Source: UBA6059 sp965227155 (GTDB taxonomy: Bacteria > Bacteroidota > Bacteroidia > Cytophagales > Cyclobacteriaceae). From it: 64,000 bases of DNA. Shown one piece after another: positions 33,358-43,131 of the stretch. The notes below the pieces were generated by a model. It worked only from the letters and a program-made list of their open reading frames with translations, made no database searches and was not told where the DNA came from. The stretch spans positions 4,092,001 to 4,156,000 of the forward strand of contig OZ245731.1 in the NCBI GenBank assembly GCA_965227155.1, in the 5' to 3' direction. Within the stretch, counting starts at the first letter, position 1. Every line of letters starts with the position of its first letter. A program made the translations under genes and the position numbers.

Positions 33358-34521
33358 ATGGACGTTAGGCTAAATCTTTATCTACGCAGAAGCTTTTATT
33401 TTGGAGTCATTGTATTGGCCTCTTTTTTAAGCTCTTGTAGTGATGATGGTGATGAAGTAATACCTCAAGAGCCTGTTGATGAGGAACCTGTAGTTGATAT
33501 TGAGGATCCCCTGGCTGCGCAATTAGAAGATCTGCTTGGTGACGAAGTGATGGGCTATGCTTACTCGGTACTTAGAAATGGCGCTCTCGTACATGAAGGC
33601 GAAGGAGGCCTGGCAAGAAATGAAGCTGATGGTGGAATGGCCATGACTGTATTTACACCTATGCATGTAGCTAGCATAAGTAAGTTTATCACTACTGTGG
33701 TTACCATTAAACTGCTGGATGAATATCAGATACCCTTGGATTCATCAGTCGAGGCATTTTTTCCGGCTGACTGGGAAATTGGTCCGGGTATCGATGACCT
33801 TTCCTTTCTGGAATTAATAAGCCAACAGGCAGGGTTAAATCATTATGGAACCAATCGATTCAATGCCAACATATACGACTCACTGAAATTTATAGTAGCT
33901 GCCGGTGCAGAGCAGGGTAAGTTCAGATTTTACAACAACAACCACCATTCGCTCATGCGGGTGATTCTGCCAGTGTTGGATGACATGCACACCGGAGCCA
34001 TTAATACCTACACCCCGGTTACAACGGGTCTTTTGTATGAGGAATTGGTCAACCGCTTGCTTTTCGAGCCGTATGGTATCACGGCGGGGTTAAATGCATC
34101 GCCGCTGGGGGTGGCGCGGGCATATACCGACGCGAATGACAATAATGCCGGCTCTGGTGCTTTTATTGATTTTACCCAAGTAGGTGCCGCCTATGGTTGG
34201 CACATAAGTGTGGCAGACCTTACTACCTTGTGGCAGAAAGTATGGCATACCGAGGAGATCATTGATGCGGAAGCCAGGGAGGTAATGAAGGAGAATTTTG
34301 CCGGTTTGTTTGATTCATTTTCCAGAAATGGGGAATTCTATTACATCAAAACGGGGCTGTGGTGGTATTCTTTCAGTACAGAACAGCAAATTCAGACCGT
34401 GGCTATCCATTTCCCGGACAATGTGGATGTGATACTTTTTACCAATAGTGCCCATCAGGGTTATGGGCATATTGCCAACCTGGTTATTCAGGCTTATGAT
34501 AGTAGTTTATTGCCGGGTTAA
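33358..34521 (+). CDS. Serine hydrolase lipoprotein (beta-lactamase/PBP-like)
   Basis: 387 residues. Lipoprotein signal ending LSSC (Cys24). The class C beta-lactamase-like fold has SxxK motif SISK (about 106, in HVASISKFITT) and YxN motif in FRFYNNNHHS (about 196). A third KTG-type motif may be KTGLWW (about 336). Such proteins are esterases or D-Ala-D-Ala peptidase relatives. Lipid-anchored, probably in the outer membrane or periplasm. Divergent from the esterase operon, convergent with rhodanese. Confidence 0.85.
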   Translation: MDVRLNLYLRRSFYFGVIVLASFLSSCSDDGDEVIPQEPVDEEPVVDIEDPLAAQLEDLLGDEVMGYAYSVLRNGALVHEGEGGLARNEADGGMAMTVFTPMHVASISKFITTVVTIKLLDEYQIPLDSSVEAFFPADWEIGPGIDDLSFLELISQQAGLNHYGTNRFNANIYDSLKFIVAAGAEQGKFRFYNNNHHSLMRVILPVLDDMHTGAINTYTPVTTGLLYEELVNRLLFEPYGITAGLNASPLGVARAYTDANDNNAGSGAFIDFTQVGAAYGWHISVADLTTLWQKVWHTEEIIDAEAREVMKENFAGLFDSFSRNGEFYYIKTGLWWYSFSTEQQIQTVAIHFPDNVDVILFTNSAHQGYGHIANLVIQAYDSSLLPG

Positions 34522-34926
34522 TCAGGGCTTTACGAGGGGATAGCCTAAAGCAGACCATTCGCTGTAGCCACCAGAGTATTCAAATACATTTTCGAACCCC
34601 ATTTGCTTCATCATATTCTGGGTTCGGGCGCTTCTACCACCGCTATGGCAGTAGATGTAATACGTTTCCGATTTATCGAGGGCGGCTATTTTGTCTTCAA
34701 AATCCTCATCCTGAAAATTGATAATCTCTGCACCCGGTAGTATGCCATTTTCAACTTCTCCGGGGGTTCTTACATCCAGTAAAACGCCATTCATCCCACT
34801 TTCAATTTTTTGCTTCAACTCCTCAGCTTTGATCTTTTTAAAATCATTTTGGGAGAATACCGTATGCGTAATTATCAAACCTCCAAGAAAAAGTAAGGAG
34901 AGTACAGTCATTAAAATAGTTCTCAT
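34522..34926 (-). CDS. Rhodanese-like domain protein, exported
   Basis: 134 residues with a signal peptide (about 1-25) and one rhodanese domain. The active-site loop is CHSGGRSAR (about 93-101) with the catalytic Cys, and the CDC25-like LLDVRTPGE motif is at about 49. It may move sulphane sulphur in the periplasm. It lies 61 bp downstream of the ArsR regulator on the same strand, suggesting a metal- or sulphide-responsive pair. Confidence 0.9.
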   Translation of the reverse strand: MRTILMTVLSLLFLGGLIITHTVFSQNDFKKIKAEELKQKIESGMNGVLLDVRTPGEVENGILPGAEIINFQDEDFEDKIAALDKSETYYIYCHSGGRSARTQNMMKQMGFENVFEYSGGYSEWSALGYPLVKP

Positions 34927-34987
34927 AATTGGCTGGTTTAGAGGAGAAAGAAAGTGAATAGATTCTTAAAAGTCAAGAAGAATAAGT

Positions 34988-35299
34988 CTAGGGAAGTTTG
35001 ATCTTGCATTCATGCATACACTGGATCACTTTAATGACATCCCTAAGGTGCAATTCGTAAAAAATGTTTTTCCCTTCGCGGGTTGATTTTAGGATTCCTT
35101 TGAGCCTTAAATTAGATAAATGGTGTGAAACCAGGGATTGCTCAGCATCCAACTGGCGACATATTTCATTCACTGATAATTTCTCATGATTAGTAAGCAA
35201 ATCTATGATGCCAATGCGTAAGGGATGAGCAATTGTTTTTAAAATAAAGGCAACTTTTTCAAGCTTTTCTGCTTCCAACAGTGTTACTGAGCTTGTCAT
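34988..35299 (-). CDS. ArsR family winged-helix regulator
   Basis: 103 residues from the ATG at 35299. The winged helix is SVNEICRQLDAEQSLVSHHLSNLRLKGIL, typical of ArsR/SmtB repressors. A C-terminal CMHEC motif (CxxxC) might sense metal or redox/sulphur species. Upstream of and co-directional with the rhodanese gene; 120 bp from the divergent DUF819 gene, so one region could control both. Confidence 0.9.
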   Translation of the reverse strand: MTSSVTLLEAEKLEKVAFILKTIAHPLRIGIIDLLTNHEKLSVNEICRQLDAEQSLVSHHLSNLRLKGILKSTREGKNIFYELHLRDVIKVIQCMHECKIKLP

Positions 35300-35420
35300 A
35301 TTTATTGTGATTGTCTTATACAAACTTACTAACACTAAAATTGGTTCTCCCCACCTCTGATAAAATTCTTTACCCGGTTTTGTTTATGATCAATTAGATT
35401 GGCAGGCTAAACTCAGTATC

Positions 35421-36578
35421 ATGGAAGATTCATTAGGTGTATTGGCTATTCTTTCTCTCAATATCATCATTTGTGAATGGCTGGCCAGAAATACCGTCTT
35501 AAAGCATTTTGGAACCACCTTGCTGGTGATCATTTTCACTGCTATTGTCGCTAATATTGGTATCGTTCCGGCTGCATCTAATGCACCTGACATCTATGGT
35601 GGCATATTTACCTATGTAGCGCCCATTAGCATTTTCTTCCTCTTGTTAGGGGTTAACCTAAGTCATTTAAAAAAGGCCGGTATCCCTATGGTAATCATGT
35701 TTTTTGCCGGTGCTCTAAGTACTGCTGTTGGTGCAGTAGTGGCTATACAGCTTATCGATGGTGCCGAATCCCTTGGCGAATCTTACAAGGCTTTGGCTGG
35801 CATGATGACAGGTACATATATTGGTGGTAGTGTTAATTTCAATGCAATTGCATTGCACTACAACATCAACGAGGACGGCAGTCTTTATGCTGGTACGGTA
35901 GCCGTTGATAATATTCTTACGGCACTTTGGATGGTTATCTCAATTATGCTGCCCAAGCTGCTGCACCGATGGTTACCTACCAAAAAGGTAATAGACGATA
36001 ATGCTACCAGTAAAGAAGATATGGAAGCTGTGCATAAGGAGCATGAAACCATCGATCCGCTGCATTTGGCCATCTTGGTATTCATGGGCGCGATGACATT
36101 GTGGGTATCTAATTTCCTTGCCGACTGGCTGATGAGCTTTGGTATCAATTTTCCTTCCATTCTTATTTTGACCACTATTGCACTGGTGCTCGCACAGATA
36201 CCCGCCATACAAAAGATTAATGGGGCTAAGGTACTGGGGCTTTATGCTATTTACCTGTTTCTGGCTGTTATTGGTGCTTTTTGTGAAATAGCTGCACTCA
36301 ATAAAATTGGCTCTTTAGCGGTAACGGTCGGTATTTTCACCACAGCTGTTGTCTTTATTCATGGTTTATTGATCTACCTGATAGGGGGACTTACCAAGCA
36401 GGACTGGGATCTTGTGGCAGTAGCCTCACAGGCTAATGTAGGAGGGCCGTCATCGGCATTAGCTTTAGCCAAAAGCCTCAATCGAACCGACCTGATATTA
36501 CCATCAATTCTTGTAGGCACATTAGGCGCTGGCGTGGGTACGTACATTGGGTTTTTTGTCGCAGAAGTGATACTTTAA
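35421..36578 (+). CDS. DUF819 family membrane protein
   Basis: 385 residues with about 10-11 membrane helices and a polar loop (about 192-215). It shows the DUF819 hallmarks GMMTGTYIGGSVNFNAIA (about 132) and VASQANVGGPSSALALAKS (about 330), which lie at equivalent places in two inverted halves. The family is thought to be a transporter; substrate unknown. Divergent from ArsR-rhodanese. Confidence 0.88.
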   Translation: MEDSLGVLAILSLNIIICEWLARNTVLKHFGTTLLVIIFTAIVANIGIVPAASNAPDIYGGIFTYVAPISIFFLLLGVNLSHLKKAGIPMVIMFFAGALSTAVGAVVAIQLIDGAESLGESYKALAGMMTGTYIGGSVNFNAIALHYNINEDGSLYAGTVAVDNILTALWMVISIMLPKLLHRWLPTKKVIDDNATSKEDMEAVHKEHETIDPLHLAILVFMGAMTLWVSNFLADWLMSFGINFPSILILTTIALVLAQIPAIQKINGAKVLGLYAIYLFLAVIGAFCEIAALNKIGSLAVTVGIFTTAVVFIHGLLIYLIGGLTKQDWDLVAVASQANVGGPSSALALAKSLNRTDLILPSILVGTLGAGVGTYIGFFVAEVIL

Positions 36579-36681
36579 GGGTCTGATTTTAAATTCAGCA
36601 TATATTGTTTAATTGTGCAACGAAAAATATTTCTGCACATTTATGGAATTTAGGGTTCTCTTGCATCTCACTCAGAAAAAG

Positions 36682-38565
36682 ATGATGAAATACTTTGCAC
36701 TAATTTTACTGCTTCTTGCTAACCAGGGTTTTTCGCAAGCATTCTCGGAACGAGAACTCAAAACCAAGATTGACGAGGTTACAATTTATGTTCAGGGTGG
36801 ACTTGTAACCCGAACTGGAAAGGTTGAAATCCCACAAGGAAAGTCTATTCTGCGTATTAAGTCACTTTCTCCACATATTGATGACAAAAGCGTCCAAGTT
36901 AAAGCAACAGGTGAATTCACAATTTTATCTGTGAATCACAAACTCAACTACTTAAACACCCTCAAAAAGGATGAGAAAATTGATACTTTAAAGAATGACA
37001 TTGAATCCTTAGAATTTGAAATTTCAACTGCTGAATCCAGACTTCAAATACTATCAGAAAAGCAGAGTCTACTTGATGAAAACAAAAACCTAGGGGGAGA
37101 GACTTCTGGGGCTTCATTGACTCAAATTAAACTGGCTATTGACTTTTACGACCGTGAGCTAACAACTATCAAGACTGAGGAAATTAAGACCAGACTAAAA
37201 ATCAAGGAACTAAACGAAGAAAAGAATAAAATCGAGCAAGAAATCTCTAACGTGCAAGGAAAAGATGAATTGCCAACAAGCGAAATTGAAATAAGAGTCG
37301 ATTCAAAAAACAAAATCAGCGGTGATTTTAAGATCACTTATTTAGTCGCCAATACAGGTTGGTACCCCAAATATGACGTAAGAGTGGCCAGCGTGGATCA
37401 ACCATTGGAACTAAAATACAAAGCGGATATCTATCAGAATACAGGAGTCGATTGGGAGAATGTCAAAATAAAACTGTCTAATGGAAATCCTAATCAAAGT
37501 GGTGTTGCTCCTGAACTTGAAACATGGTCTTTAAACTATGCCCGTAACACAATTCTAAACAGGTCAACCTATGGAGTCATTTCTAACTCTGTGCGTAATG
37601 TTTCTGGTAAAATATTAGATGAAAATGGCGAACCGCTACCAGGGGCAACAGTGCATGTAAAAGGCACAACCGTTGGAACAGTTACAGATGTTGATGGCAA
37701 TTACTCCTTAACCCTACCCAATGGAGCAACTCATTTGTCAATATCCTTTGTTGGGTTTGTGACACAAGAACTCCCAATAACATCACAAAAAATAAGTGCT
37801 AGGTTAGAACCTGATGTAATGGCACTGGAAGAAGTTGTTGTCGTTGGATATGGGGTAGAAGATAAACTGAGGGGACGAGTAGCTGGTGTTACAGTACGCG
37901 GTAACTCTAGTCTCGCGAAAGAGGCAAATGTCATAACCACCACAACAATCGAAAATCAAACTACCGTGGAATTTGAAGTAGATGAACCTTACTCCATCAA
38001 ATCGAACGGCGAAAAACTGTCTGTTGATCTAAACAGCTTTGAAATTGAGACAATCTATGAATACTATGCTGTTCCTAAACTTGACAAAGACGCTTTTCTA
38101 ATCGCCCGGATAATCAATTGGGATCAATACAATTTGCTTGAAGGTGAAGCGAACTTATATTTCGAAGATGCCTATGTGGGGCGCTCCATTCTTGATGCCC
38201 GATCATTGGATGATACCTTGAACATTTCATTGGGAAGAGATAAAAGCATTGTCATTGGTCGTGAAAAGGTTGACGATTTTACCAAAAGAAAAACGATTGG
38301 CAGCAACAAGATCGAAAGTCGAGGTTACAAGATTATTGCTCGAAACAAAAAGTCTCAAAGCATCAAATTGACACTTTTCGATCAAATTCCAGTAGCAGCA
38401 ATTAGCGATATTACTGTGTCACCTATTGAACTTTCTAACGGAAAACTGGATGAAAAAACTGGCGAGGTGACGTGGGAACTTGAGCTTCAACCTCAGCAAC
38501 AGAAGGAGTTGAACCTGAACTATGAGGTGAAGTACCCGAAGAACGAAAAAGTAATATTGGAATAA
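36682..38565 (+). CDS. MuiA-like DUF4139 protein with inserted SusC-like domain
   Basis: 627 residues from the ATG at 36682 (36685 also possible). Signal peptide ending NQGFSQ (about 19). An N-terminal DUF4140-like domain (LKTKIDEVTIYVQGGLVTRTG), a coiled coil (about 90-190) and a C-terminal DUF4139 region (VRVASVDQPLELKYKADIYQNTG ... LTLFDQIPVAA, KELNLNYEVKYP) match MuiA-like proteins. Within DUF4139, at about residues 312-405, is a complete CarboxypepD_reg domain (SGKILDENGEPLPGATVHVKG) running into ALEEVVVVGYG, the opening of SusC plugs. The insertion seems to interrupt DUF4139 but keeps the frame. Envelope protein; role unknown. Confidence 0.85.
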   Translation: MMKYFALILLLLANQGFSQAFSERELKTKIDEVTIYVQGGLVTRTGKVEIPQGKSILRIKSLSPHIDDKSVQVKATGEFTILSVNHKLNYLNTLKKDEKIDTLKNDIESLEFEISTAESRLQILSEKQSLLDENKNLGGETSGASLTQIKLAIDFYDRELTTIKTEEIKTRLKIKELNEEKNKIEQEISNVQGKDELPTSEIEIRVDSKNKISGDFKITYLVANTGWYPKYDVRVASVDQPLELKYKADIYQNTGVDWENVKIKLSNGNPNQSGVAPELETWSLNYARNTILNRSTYGVISNSVRNVSGKILDENGEPLPGATVHVKGTTVGTVTDVDGNYSLTLPNGATHLSISFVGFVTQELPITSQKISARLEPDVMALEEVVVVGYGVEDKLRGRVAGVTVRGNSSLAKEANVITTTTIENQTTVEFEVDEPYSIKSNGEKLSVDLNSFEIETIYEYYAVPKLDKDAFLIARIINWDQYNLLEGEANLYFEDAYVGRSILDARSLDDTLNISLGRDKSIVIGREKVDDFTKRKTIGSNKIESRGYKIIARNKKSQSIKLTLFDQIPVAAISDITVSPIELSNGKLDEKTGEVTWELELQPQQQKELNLNYEVKYPKNEKVILE

Positions 38566-38708
38566 AAATAAGATATAAAAGACATTAATTTGAACATGCG
38601 AACTGAGCTATTTGAAAGGACAATGCAAAAGAGCAACTTCAGAGCTTCTATCAAATGGGACGCATGCTCATTTAAGTTGAGCCTTATAATCTTAAAGATT
38701 ACCCTACC

Positions 38709-40349
38709 ATGAGAAATGCTATACTTTCGCTGGTGTTGCTTGCACTTGCATTAGGTTGTAAACCCAACAATGATCCTGCACAGAAGGAGGAAGCCCCCAA
38801 ATCTGAGATTGAGCAAAAACTAGATAATTACACTTCGGTACGATTAACTACTGATCTAAGCCATCTTTCCGACGGACAAAAGCAATTGATCAGAACATTG
38901 ATCAAGGCTTCAGAGATTATGGATGACATGTTTTGGTATGAAGCTTATGGTAACAGAGACCAGCTATTGAGTAACATAACCGACAAAGCTGCCCGAAAAT
39001 ATACTATGATCAACTATGGCCCATGGGACAGGTTGGCCAATAATGAGCCATTTATCGAAGGTTTTGGAGAGAAGCCGGCAGGTGCCAATTTTTATCCTGC
39101 TGACATGACCAAAGAAGAATTTGAGGCAGCAGATCTAGCCGACAAATCAAGCTTATACACATTCGTTCGTAGAGATGATGCTGGTAATCTGATTACAGTG
39201 CCCTATTATGAAATGTTTGATGAGCAGGTGGCACGCGCCTCCTCATTATTGCGGGCAGCGGCTGCTTTGGCAGAAAATGAAGCCTTCGCCCGGTATCTAA
39301 ACCTCAGGGCTGATGCGCTTGAAAATGACCAGTATCAGGAGAGTGATTTTGCCTGGATGGACATGAAGGACAATGAAATTGATGTGGTCATTGGACCTAT
39401 CGAAAATTATGAGGACCAGTTATTCAACTACAAGGCTGCCCATGAAGCATATGTGTTGGTGAAGGATATGGCATGGAGTGAAAGGCTGTCAAAATACGCA
39501 GACTACCTGCCAGAACTACAGAGTGGTTTACCTGTTGCGGATGCTTACAAGAGCGAAAAGCCTGGTACAGATGCTGACCTCAATGCCTATGACGTGGTTT
39601 ACTATGCCGGAGATTGCAATGCCGGTAGTAAGACCATTGCTATAAACCTGCCTAATGATGAGGAAGTGCAGCTACAAAAAGGGTCACGCCGGCTTCAGTT
39701 AAAAAATGCCATGCGTGCCAAATTTGATGAAATCATGTTGCCCATTGCAGATGTTTTGATCCATCCAGACCAACGGCAGTATATCACTTTTGATGCTTTT
39801 TTTGGAAATACAATGTTTCATGAGGTAGCCCACGGATTAGGGATAAAAAACACTATCAATGGAAAAGGCAAAGTGCGCGAAGCATTGAAGGAACATTACA
39901 GTGCTTTGGAAGAAGGTAAAGCGGATGTGCTGGGCCTCTATATGATCACACAACTTTTTGAGAAAGGAGAGTTGGAAGGATCTATCGAAGAGTATTACAC
40001 CACCTTCCTGGCCGGGATATTTCGATCGGTGCGATTTGGTGCTTCAAGTGCTCATGGTAAAGCCAACATGATACGATTCAACTACTTCAATCAAATGGAA
40101 GCATTTAAGAGGAATGCTGAAACAGGCTATTACCAGGTTGATTTTGAAAAGATGAGGGAGGCTATGAATGCCCTTTCGGAAAAGATTTTAATGCTTCAGG
40201 GAGATGGCAATTATGAAGGTGTGGCTGCACTGGTAATGGAAAAAGGTAAAATTGGTCCTACACTGCAGGCCGATCTGGACAAACTGGCTGATCAAAACAT
40301 ACCTGTGGATATTGTATTCGAACAGGGAATAGACGTGCTAGGGCTCTAA
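38709..40349 (+). CDS. Dipeptidyl-peptidase III-like M49 metallopeptidase lipoprotein
   Basis: 546 residues. Lipoprotein signal ending ALGC (Cys17). Zinc site MFHEVAHGLG (about 371, HExxH rather than the eukaryotic HELLGH) and second glutamate in EEGKADVLGL (about 402), with the IAINLPND and QYITFDAFF segments of the M49 fold. Family M49 releases dipeptides from N-termini. Here it is anchored in the envelope, so it would process periplasmic or extracellular peptides. Monocistronic. Confidence 0.9.
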   Translation: MRNAILSLVLLALALGCKPNNDPAQKEEAPKSEIEQKLDNYTSVRLTTDLSHLSDGQKQLIRTLIKASEIMDDMFWYEAYGNRDQLLSNITDKAARKYTMINYGPWDRLANNEPFIEGFGEKPAGANFYPADMTKEEFEAADLADKSSLYTFVRRDDAGNLITVPYYEMFDEQVARASSLLRAAAALAENEAFARYLNLRADALENDQYQESDFAWMDMKDNEIDVVIGPIENYEDQLFNYKAAHEAYVLVKDMAWSERLSKYADYLPELQSGLPVADAYKSEKPGTDADLNAYDVVYYAGDCNAGSKTIAINLPNDEEVQLQKGSRRLQLKNAMRAKFDEIMLPIADVLIHPDQRQYITFDAFFGNTMFHEVAHGLGIKNTINGKGKVREALKEHYSALEEGKADVLGLYMITQLFEKGELEGSIEEYYTTFLAGIFRSVRFGASSAHGKANMIRFNYFNQMEAFKRNAETGYYQVDFEKMREAMNALSEKILMLQGDGNYEGVAALVMEKGKIGPTLQADLDKLADQNIPVDIVFEQGIDVLGL

Positions 40350-41774
40350 GTGCCGCTTTTTTAACGTCATTGCAAAATGGGTGTTGCTCTGATCAGGAAA
40401 GGCCAGCGAACCCAACCAAACACTAATGAAGCTGATTGCAGTCGCGATCAGAAAAGGTTCTATGGTCGTTTGTGTGATAGCTGTTGTTAAAAAAGATACA
40501 GTACCTAATATCACACCTAACCATGCCCCTGTGATGCTGGTTCGTGACCAAAAGAGACCCAGCGTGAAAGGTGCAACCAATGACACCATGGATATAGATG
40601 TAGCCAGGATCACCAGGTCGTGAATGTTTTTGCTCAATAGCGCAATGCCGCCGGCAATGATTGCTACCAGGATGACCGACAGACGTGTGGTAAGTAGCAG
40701 CTTAGCATCCGATATGCCAGTGTATAATGGCTTGATGACATTTTCCCCTATAATGGTGGCAGGCGCTAGCATAGCACCACTAGAAGTACTGAGTATAGCC
40801 GAAATCAGTGCTCCAAATACCAGAATTTGAATTCCTGGATGTGCATAGCGTGCTACAATTTCTGGGATTAGATTCTGGCCTTCATTGATTTCCAAAAGTT
40901 CAGGGTGCAATTCGCCGCCCATTAAGCCAAGTAAAAGTGGGATAATACCAACCATAAAGATCAATATGCCACTCATATAGACGCCATTTACAGCCGAACT
41001 GCTGTTCCTTGCCGCGTTGGATCGCTGGTATATTTCCTGAGAGGCAAGTGCGCCTACAGCAAAAATGGCCCAATCTGAAATTTGAACAGACCAACTTTGT
41101 ACGGTGGGTTCAGGAATTATAGACCAAAAGGAAGCAGGTTTTGATGCTATGGCTATATCCAGTATGTTCGTTTGCGCGAGCATGACCACCAACAATGCCA
41201 ACAAGCCACCGATGATTACTATGCTTTGGATAAAATCGGTGTAGGATACGGCCCACATGCCACCAATGTAAGTGTAAATAACAACCACAGAACTGCCCAG
41301 AATTACGCCCCAGAACAGTGAAATATCAAAAAGGCTATTGAAAATGAGAGCTAAGGCAAGCAATTGTGAGCCTATCCATGCCACATATACCAAAATATTC
41401 ACCAATGAAGTCACAAGCTCCATTTTTGGGTTAAATCGATCCCTGAAAAAATCGTTGATCGTAATGACCTTCATATCATGCATTTTCCTGGTAAAAAACC
41501 GAGCTATAATGATCAGGCATAATAAGGTGGAGAATTGATCCGCAATGATGCCTTTTGTGCCCTCAGTAGCAAACAATGCCGGCATGCCCATGAGTAACTC
41601 AGGCCCAAACCATGTAGCAAAAATGGTGACCCCTACAAGTACAGTGCTGAGTTGCCTGCCCGCCAATGTGAAATCCAGGGAGGATTTTATCCGCCTTGAT
41701 GCCCAAAAACCGATGACCAGAGTGAACAAAATATAGATTGCAATGGAAATGCCCAGAAAGGGTGATTCAGTCAA
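40338..41774 (-). CDS. Sodium:solute symporter (SSS family)
   Basis: 478 residues with about 13 membrane helices. SSS hallmarks: SRRIKSSLDFTLAGRQLS (about 26, first cytosolic loop), the ATWFGPELLMGMPAL region, and GALISAILSTSSGAMLAPATIIGENVIKP (about 320, the sodium-binding helix). Substrate unknown; proline, pantothenate, sugar or carboxylate members look alike. Its 3' end overlaps the M49 peptidase 3' end by 12 bp (convergent). Confidence 0.92.
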   Translation of the reverse strand: MTESPFLGISIAIYILFTLVIGFWASRRIKSSLDFTLAGRQLSTVLVGVTIFATWFGPELLMGMPALFATEGTKGIIADQFSTLLCLIIIARFFTRKMHDMKVITINDFFRDRFNPKMELVTSLVNILVYVAWIGSQLLALALIFNSLFDISLFWGVILGSSVVVIYTYIGGMWAVSYTDFIQSIVIIGGLLALLVVMLAQTNILDIAIASKPASFWSIIPEPTVQSWSVQISDWAIFAVGALASQEIYQRSNAARNSSSAVNGVYMSGILIFMVGIIPLLLGLMGGELHPELLEINEGQNLIPEIVARYAHPGIQILVFGALISAILSTSSGAMLAPATIIGENVIKPLYTGISDAKLLLTTRLSVILVAIIAGGIALLSKNIHDLVILATSISMVSLVAPFTLGLFWSRTSITGAWLGVILGTVSFLTTAITQTTIEPFLIATAISFISVWLGSLAFPDQSNTHFAMTLKKRHLEP

Positions 41775-41959
41775 TGAAGTGGGTGATTAATTGATGATGA
41801 TTTATTTTCGAAGCTTAAGTTTATAATATTTGCAATTATAAGTCATTGAAATACCTAAAGCCGCATGTTACTAATATTGGTTTTGAGGAAAACGAATTTT
41901 TATTGTTATTGTAAGTGGTTATTTCAGGCACAGTTCAATTTTTTACAGACTGAATAAAG

Positions 41960-42901
41960 ATGCTGTCTCATTCAATAATAAAATGCCTTTTGATAGTTAC
42001 CGTAGTAGGTATAATTGCTTGTGATGAGCAAAAATCAGCCTACCAACGGCTTGCCATTTATGGTAGCGCACACCCCGATGACTGGCAGCTTTTCATGGGT
42101 GAGCAGGCCTGGAAGGATATTCAGGATTCTACCGTTAAAACCGTATTTCTTTTAACAACTGCCGGTGATGCTGCTATGGGTTTGAAATCGGATGGTGGTG
42201 CCACTATGCCTTATTATCTAGCCAGAGAGCGTGGCTACATCAACAGCCTGCTGTGGGCAGATCAGGGCTTCATAAATGTGGACAAGAATGGTAGGTCGCT
42301 TAATCCCATTGAAACTTATCTTTTGGATACTGTAGAGGTCAACAATAAGGCCATTAAGAAAATAGAATTGCAAAAATCTACCGCATACTTGCTGTACCTG
42401 CCCGATGGATTTCCGGAGGGTAGCTACACCTGGAGTCTACAGAAGCTCAAAGAAGGCGGTATTGAATCTATGCCTGCCATTGATAGTTCAGCTGTGTATA
42501 CCACTTGGTATGAGCTAAGAGATATGGTAGCTGCCATCATTCAGCGGGAGTCAGAAGGGATATATCAACTGGATATCCATCTAGCCGAGCAGGATACCGC
42601 CCTTAATCCAGATGATCATTCTGACCATCTGTTTACTTCCAAGTTGGTTACCGAGGCAATAGTATCTATTGGATATGACAAGCAGAAAACGACTACCTTT
42701 AATTATTACCGAGAGTATCACACAGCCAAACTTGATTCAAACCTGACTGCCGAGGAAATCAAAATCAAACAATATTTATTCTCAGCCAATGCTTTAAGTA
42801 AGGAAATGGCAGGCTACCCATCGCCATGGGATACGGTACACTTACCATGGACGACCAGAAGTTATTTTAGAAGTATCGATGCAAATGCATTGAATGAATA
42901 A
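41960..42901 (+). CDS. PIG-L family deacetylase-like lipoprotein
   Basis: 313 residues. Lipoprotein signal ending GIIAC (Cys21). The PIG-L/LmbE zinc motif AHPDD is near the N-terminus of the mature protein (YGSAHPDDWQLF, about 38), with a further candidate ligand in LDIHLAEQDTALNPDDHSDHLF (about 208). This family removes acetyl groups from GlcNAc-like substrates. Envelope anchoring suggests a glycan substrate outside the cytosol. Followed 11 bp later by a small membrane protein gene. Confidence 0.85.
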   Translation: MLSHSIIKCLLIVTVVGIIACDEQKSAYQRLAIYGSAHPDDWQLFMGEQAWKDIQDSTVKTVFLLTTAGDAAMGLKSDGGATMPYYLARERGYINSLLWADQGFINVDKNGRSLNPIETYLLDTVEVNNKAIKKIELQKSTAYLLYLPDGFPEGSYTWSLQKLKEGGIESMPAIDSSAVYTTWYELRDMVAAIIQRESEGIYQLDIHLAEQDTALNPDDHSDHLFTSKLVTEAIVSIGYDKQKTTTFNYYREYHTAKLDSNLTAEEIKIKQYLFSANALSKEMAGYPSPWDTVHLPWTTRSYFRSIDANALNE

Positions 42902-42912
42902 TTACCAATAAT

Positions 42913-43131
42913 ATGTTTTCTTACATTTCAAGCCACCCCGACTATATCATTGTTTTGCTTTTATCGGTTTTCCTGGTTGTAAAGGTTATTATAATGGCTT
43001 TGAAGGAGGATGGTAATGACAATGATGAGGATGATTCTGACGGTGGAATAGGTGACCATGAACCGGTTTTGGACCTGCCACCAGGAGTGAGCCTACCGGT
43101 AGATTCACCTAAGCCCGAGCCTGTATATTAG
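42913..43131 (+). CDS. Small single-helix membrane protein with acidic tail
   Basis: 72 residues with one helix (about 9-31, YIIVLLLSVFLVVKVIIM), then a highly acidic Asp/Glu-rich stretch and a Pro-rich end. Not recognised. It starts 11 bp after the deacetylase and its last 23 bp overlap the convergent brp/blh gene, an unusual arrangement for a real pair, so it could be of low functional importance. Confidence 0.55.
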   Translation: MFSYISSHPDYIIVLLLSVFLVVKVIIMALKEDGNDNDEDDSDGGIGDHEPVLDLPPGVSLPVDSPKPEPVY

